Assembly: GCA_963666965.1 (NCBI GenBank)
Contig: OY762939.1
Span: forward strand, 1,240,001 to 1,304,000
From: Proruminimicrobium sp963666965
GTDB lineage: Bacteria; Elusimicrobiota; Endomicrobiia; Endomicrobiales; Endomicrobiaceae
Length of the DNA: 64,000 nt
Reading direction: 5' to 3'
Position numbers and translations under genes: made by a program. The notes under the pieces are model-generated. The model made no database searches, was not told where the DNA came from, and saw only the letters and a list, made by a program, of their open reading frames with translations. Below, one piece after another: positions 62,359 through 64,000 of the stretch (position 1 is its first letter; every line of letters begins with the position of its first letter).

Positions 62359-63966
62359 TTAGTCTCTTATAAATGCTCTGTATTTTATATCTTTCTGTTC
62401 AACATGCCATTTGTTGAAATTCCATCCTATTCCGGCCGGAGCCAGTTCAACTTCTTTAAACCTTTTGTGTATCGCTACGAGATTTTCCGGATAATATAAA
62501 AATATGCACGGAGGATCGTCATGCATTATGTCTTGTATTCTGCCGTACATTTTTATTCTTTCATTTTTATCAAATGTTTCTCTGGCTTTAACAAGAAGCC
62601 TGTCAACTTCTTCATTTTTGTATGACATGAAATTATATTGTCCTTTTTGAGTCTGTTCTGAATGCCATAGAGAATATTGGTCCGGATCTACGGCCGTAGA
62701 CCATCCCAGAATAATAGCGTCAAAATTTTTTTCGCTTATATATTGGTTCAAAAATGTGCTCCACTCCACTATCCTTATATTTACTTTCAAGCCTATTTTT
62801 TTCAGCTGTTCCTGAATAATTTGTGCAGATAATTCTCTTGCTTTAGTTCCCTGGTTGGTTATTATCGTTATTTCAAAAGGACTATCCTTATACTTGAGTA
62901 TTCCGTCTTCTCCCTGAGAAAAGCCTATTTCTTTTAAAAGGGTTAATGCTTTTTCCGGATTATATCCGTAAGGCTGTATTTGTTTATAAGCCCATGATTG
63001 AGGTGGGAAAATGCCGGTTGCTTCTTTAGCCATTCCTGAAAAAATGCCTTCTATTATGTCTTTTTTATCTATGACGTAGTTCATTGCCTGTCTGAATTTT
63101 TTATTATTAAAAGGCTCTTTCAGAAGATTAAATCCTAAAAAAGTAAAACTAAAAGCCGGATATCTGTATTTATCGTATTTTTTAAAAAAAGAATCATATG
63201 CGTTCCATTGGTCAGGCGTAAGAGATATCTGGTCTATTGTTTCATTCCTTAGTTCAAGAAACTGCACGGACTGATCCGGAATTATTCTGAATAAACAAGC
63301 TTCTATCAAAGGTTTTCCTTCATAGTAATCTTGGTTTGCCGTCAAAAGAATTTTTTGGTCAGTTTCCCATTTTTTAAAAACATAAGGACCTGTGCCGACA
63401 GGTTCTCTGTTATACTTTGAGGAATTAATATCTTCATTTTCAAATATATGCTTTGGAATAATACCGACGCACCAGCTTTCAAGTATCGGCGCAAACGGAT
63501 GGGCATATGTTACTGAAAAAGAATAATCATCTATCAGCTTAAACTTTTTTACTATCAGATAATCTGAGGAAAAAGGGGTTTTTGTATCGGGAGAAATGAG
63601 TTTTTGATATGTAAACTCGACATCTTTTGCCGTAAAAGGCGCTCCATCATGCCATTTTATGTTTTTTTTGAGATTGAACAATATAGTTAATCCGTTATCG
63701 GTTATTTTAAAATTATCCGCCAGATCACATATCAAATTAAGATTTTTATCGTATTTTAAAAGTCCGTTAAATATGAAAGCATTTATTTCGGCAGAAGCCG
63801 TATCTGAGGCCAAAATAGGATTAAGATAAGAAGCATCTCCGTTTAGCGATGTTACAAAAACATCTCCGGAAGATTGTGAAACAACAGCATTATTGTTTGA
63901 ACAGGAATACGTAAAAATAAATAATATCGGCAGCAATAATATTTTTTTATTCAGTTTCAAATTCAC
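62359..63966 (-). CDS. oligopeptide-binding lipoprotein (OppA/DppA type)
   Basis: 535 aa starting at GTG 63966, the first start after an upstream in-frame stop. Signal peptide with lipobox TYSC. The SBP family 5 motif is FNLKKNIKWHDGAPFTAKDVEFT. It captures peptides in the periplasm for an ABC importer. Permease genes are not in the window but may lie just beyond its right edge. Confidence 0.9.
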   Translation of the reverse strand: MNLKLNKKILLLPILFIFTYSCSNNNAVVSQSSGDVFVTSLNGDASYLNPILASDTASAEINAFIFNGLLKYDKNLNLICDLADNFKITDNGLTILFNLKKNIKWHDGAPFTAKDVEFTYQKLISPDTKTPFSSDYLIVKKFKLIDDYSFSVTYAHPFAPILESWCVGIIPKHIFENEDINSSKYNREPVGTGPYVFKKWETDQKILLTANQDYYEGKPLIEACLFRIIPDQSVQFLELRNETIDQISLTPDQWNAYDSFFKKYDKYRYPAFSFTFLGFNLLKEPFNNKKFRQAMNYVIDKKDIIEGIFSGMAKEATGIFPPQSWAYKQIQPYGYNPEKALTLLKEIGFSQGEDGILKYKDSPFEITIITNQGTKARELSAQIIQEQLKKIGLKVNIRIVEWSTFLNQYISEKNFDAIILGWSTAVDPDQYSLWHSEQTQKGQYNFMSYKNEEVDRLLVKARETFDKNERIKMYGRIQDIMHDDPPCIFLYYPENLVAIHKRFKEVELAPAGIGWNFNKWHVEQKDIKYRAFIRD

Positions 63967-64000
63967 TTTTTATTCCCGTCATAATCATATCCCTGAGCCT
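63947..64000 (-). CDS. possible 3' end of an upstream gene
   Basis: An open frame enters from the right edge (…RLRDMIMTGIKSEFETE) and stops at 63947, overlapping the start of the peptide-binding lipoprotein by 20 bases. Only 17 codons are visible, so coding status is uncertain; an ABC permease would fit the context. Confidence 0.25.
   Translation of the reverse strand, partial: RLRDMIMTGIKSEFETE

Noticed and set aside
1..64000. CRISPR arrays, prophage, IS transposases, rRNA
   Set aside because: No regularly spaced repeats, phage structural genes, transposases or rRNA sequence were seen in the window.

Overview
The window is a dense, AT-rich stretch of chromosome from an anaerobic bacterium with an outer membrane and LPS. 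Genes are mostly co-directional and often overlap by ATGA or similar junctions. Supporting evidence: heptose and Kdo synthesis plus LptC/A/B, a TonB-dependent receptor, a SprA-like giant outer-membrane protein, a 2-oxoacid:ferredoxin oxidoreductase operon and six radical SAM proteins. The TIGR03545/TIGR03546 pair is also present, a family known only from outer-membrane bacteria. The combination fits Elusimicrobiota (Endomicrobium-like) best, but this assignment is inference; there is no rRNA or ribosomal protein gene here to test it.

Layout. 1-6.3 kb: three consecutive TPR-radical SAM-SPASM proteins (the first cut by the window edge) and a membrane-anchored SGNH hydrolase, the least understood block. 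6.6-11.4 kb: TIGR03546/TIGR03545 pair, CidA/CidB (LrgA/LrgB), a lone ABC ATPase, a tyrosine phosphatase. 11.5-15.8 kb: lysine 2,3-aminomutase plus beta-lysine acetyltransferase (compatible-solute pathway), a CrtI-type desaturase and a DUF2141 protein. 15.8-17.1 kb: nickel superoxide dismutase carrying its own signal peptide, secG, and tRNA-Leu, -Gly and -Ala. 17.3-22.9 kb (minus strand): a vitamin B12 locus, tRNA-Met / cobalamin-like riboswitch + terminator / adenosyltransferase / BtuF / BtuC / BtuD / second cobalamin riboswitch / TonB receptor. 22.9-29 kb: YgiQ, then lexA with two tiny membrane proteins, and an RND pump without partner genes.

29-32.5 kb: minimal TatA-TatC followed by two proteins with Tat-like TRKxF motifs (DUF362 and a NapH/NapG-like ferredoxin). 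32.5-39.8 kb: envelope operon hldD, hldE-type kinase, kdsB, kdsA, a 70-aa membrane protein, kdsC, lptC, lptA, lptB, miaA. 39.8-45.4 kb: four-subunit 2-oxoacid:ferredoxin oxidoreductase, a GNAT, two tandem lactate/malate dehydrogenase paralogs that differ at the known specificity residue, YjbQ. 45.4-50.8 kb: birA (minus) divergent from mnmG, an EFR1-type flavodoxin-ferredoxin, SemiSWEET, tRNA-Arg, a PflX-like radical SAM protein and a small membrane protein. 50.7-55.6 kb: peptidase cluster (M16 catalytic subunit, M16 inactive subunit, M48, M42). 55.6-56.2 kb: terminator and a 268-bp element with perfect 21-bp terminal inverted repeats. 56.2-64 kb (minus): comF, the 1794-aa SprA-like protein, and an oligopeptide-binding lipoprotein.

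Together the genes describe a fermentative, ferredoxin-based organism that imports corrinoids, makes a heptose/Kdo LPS and can detoxify superoxide. Several regulatory layouts deserve a check: two B12 riboswitches in one locus, a promoter that runs straight into an intrinsic terminator ahead of hldD, and predicted leaderless starts for kdsA and secG.
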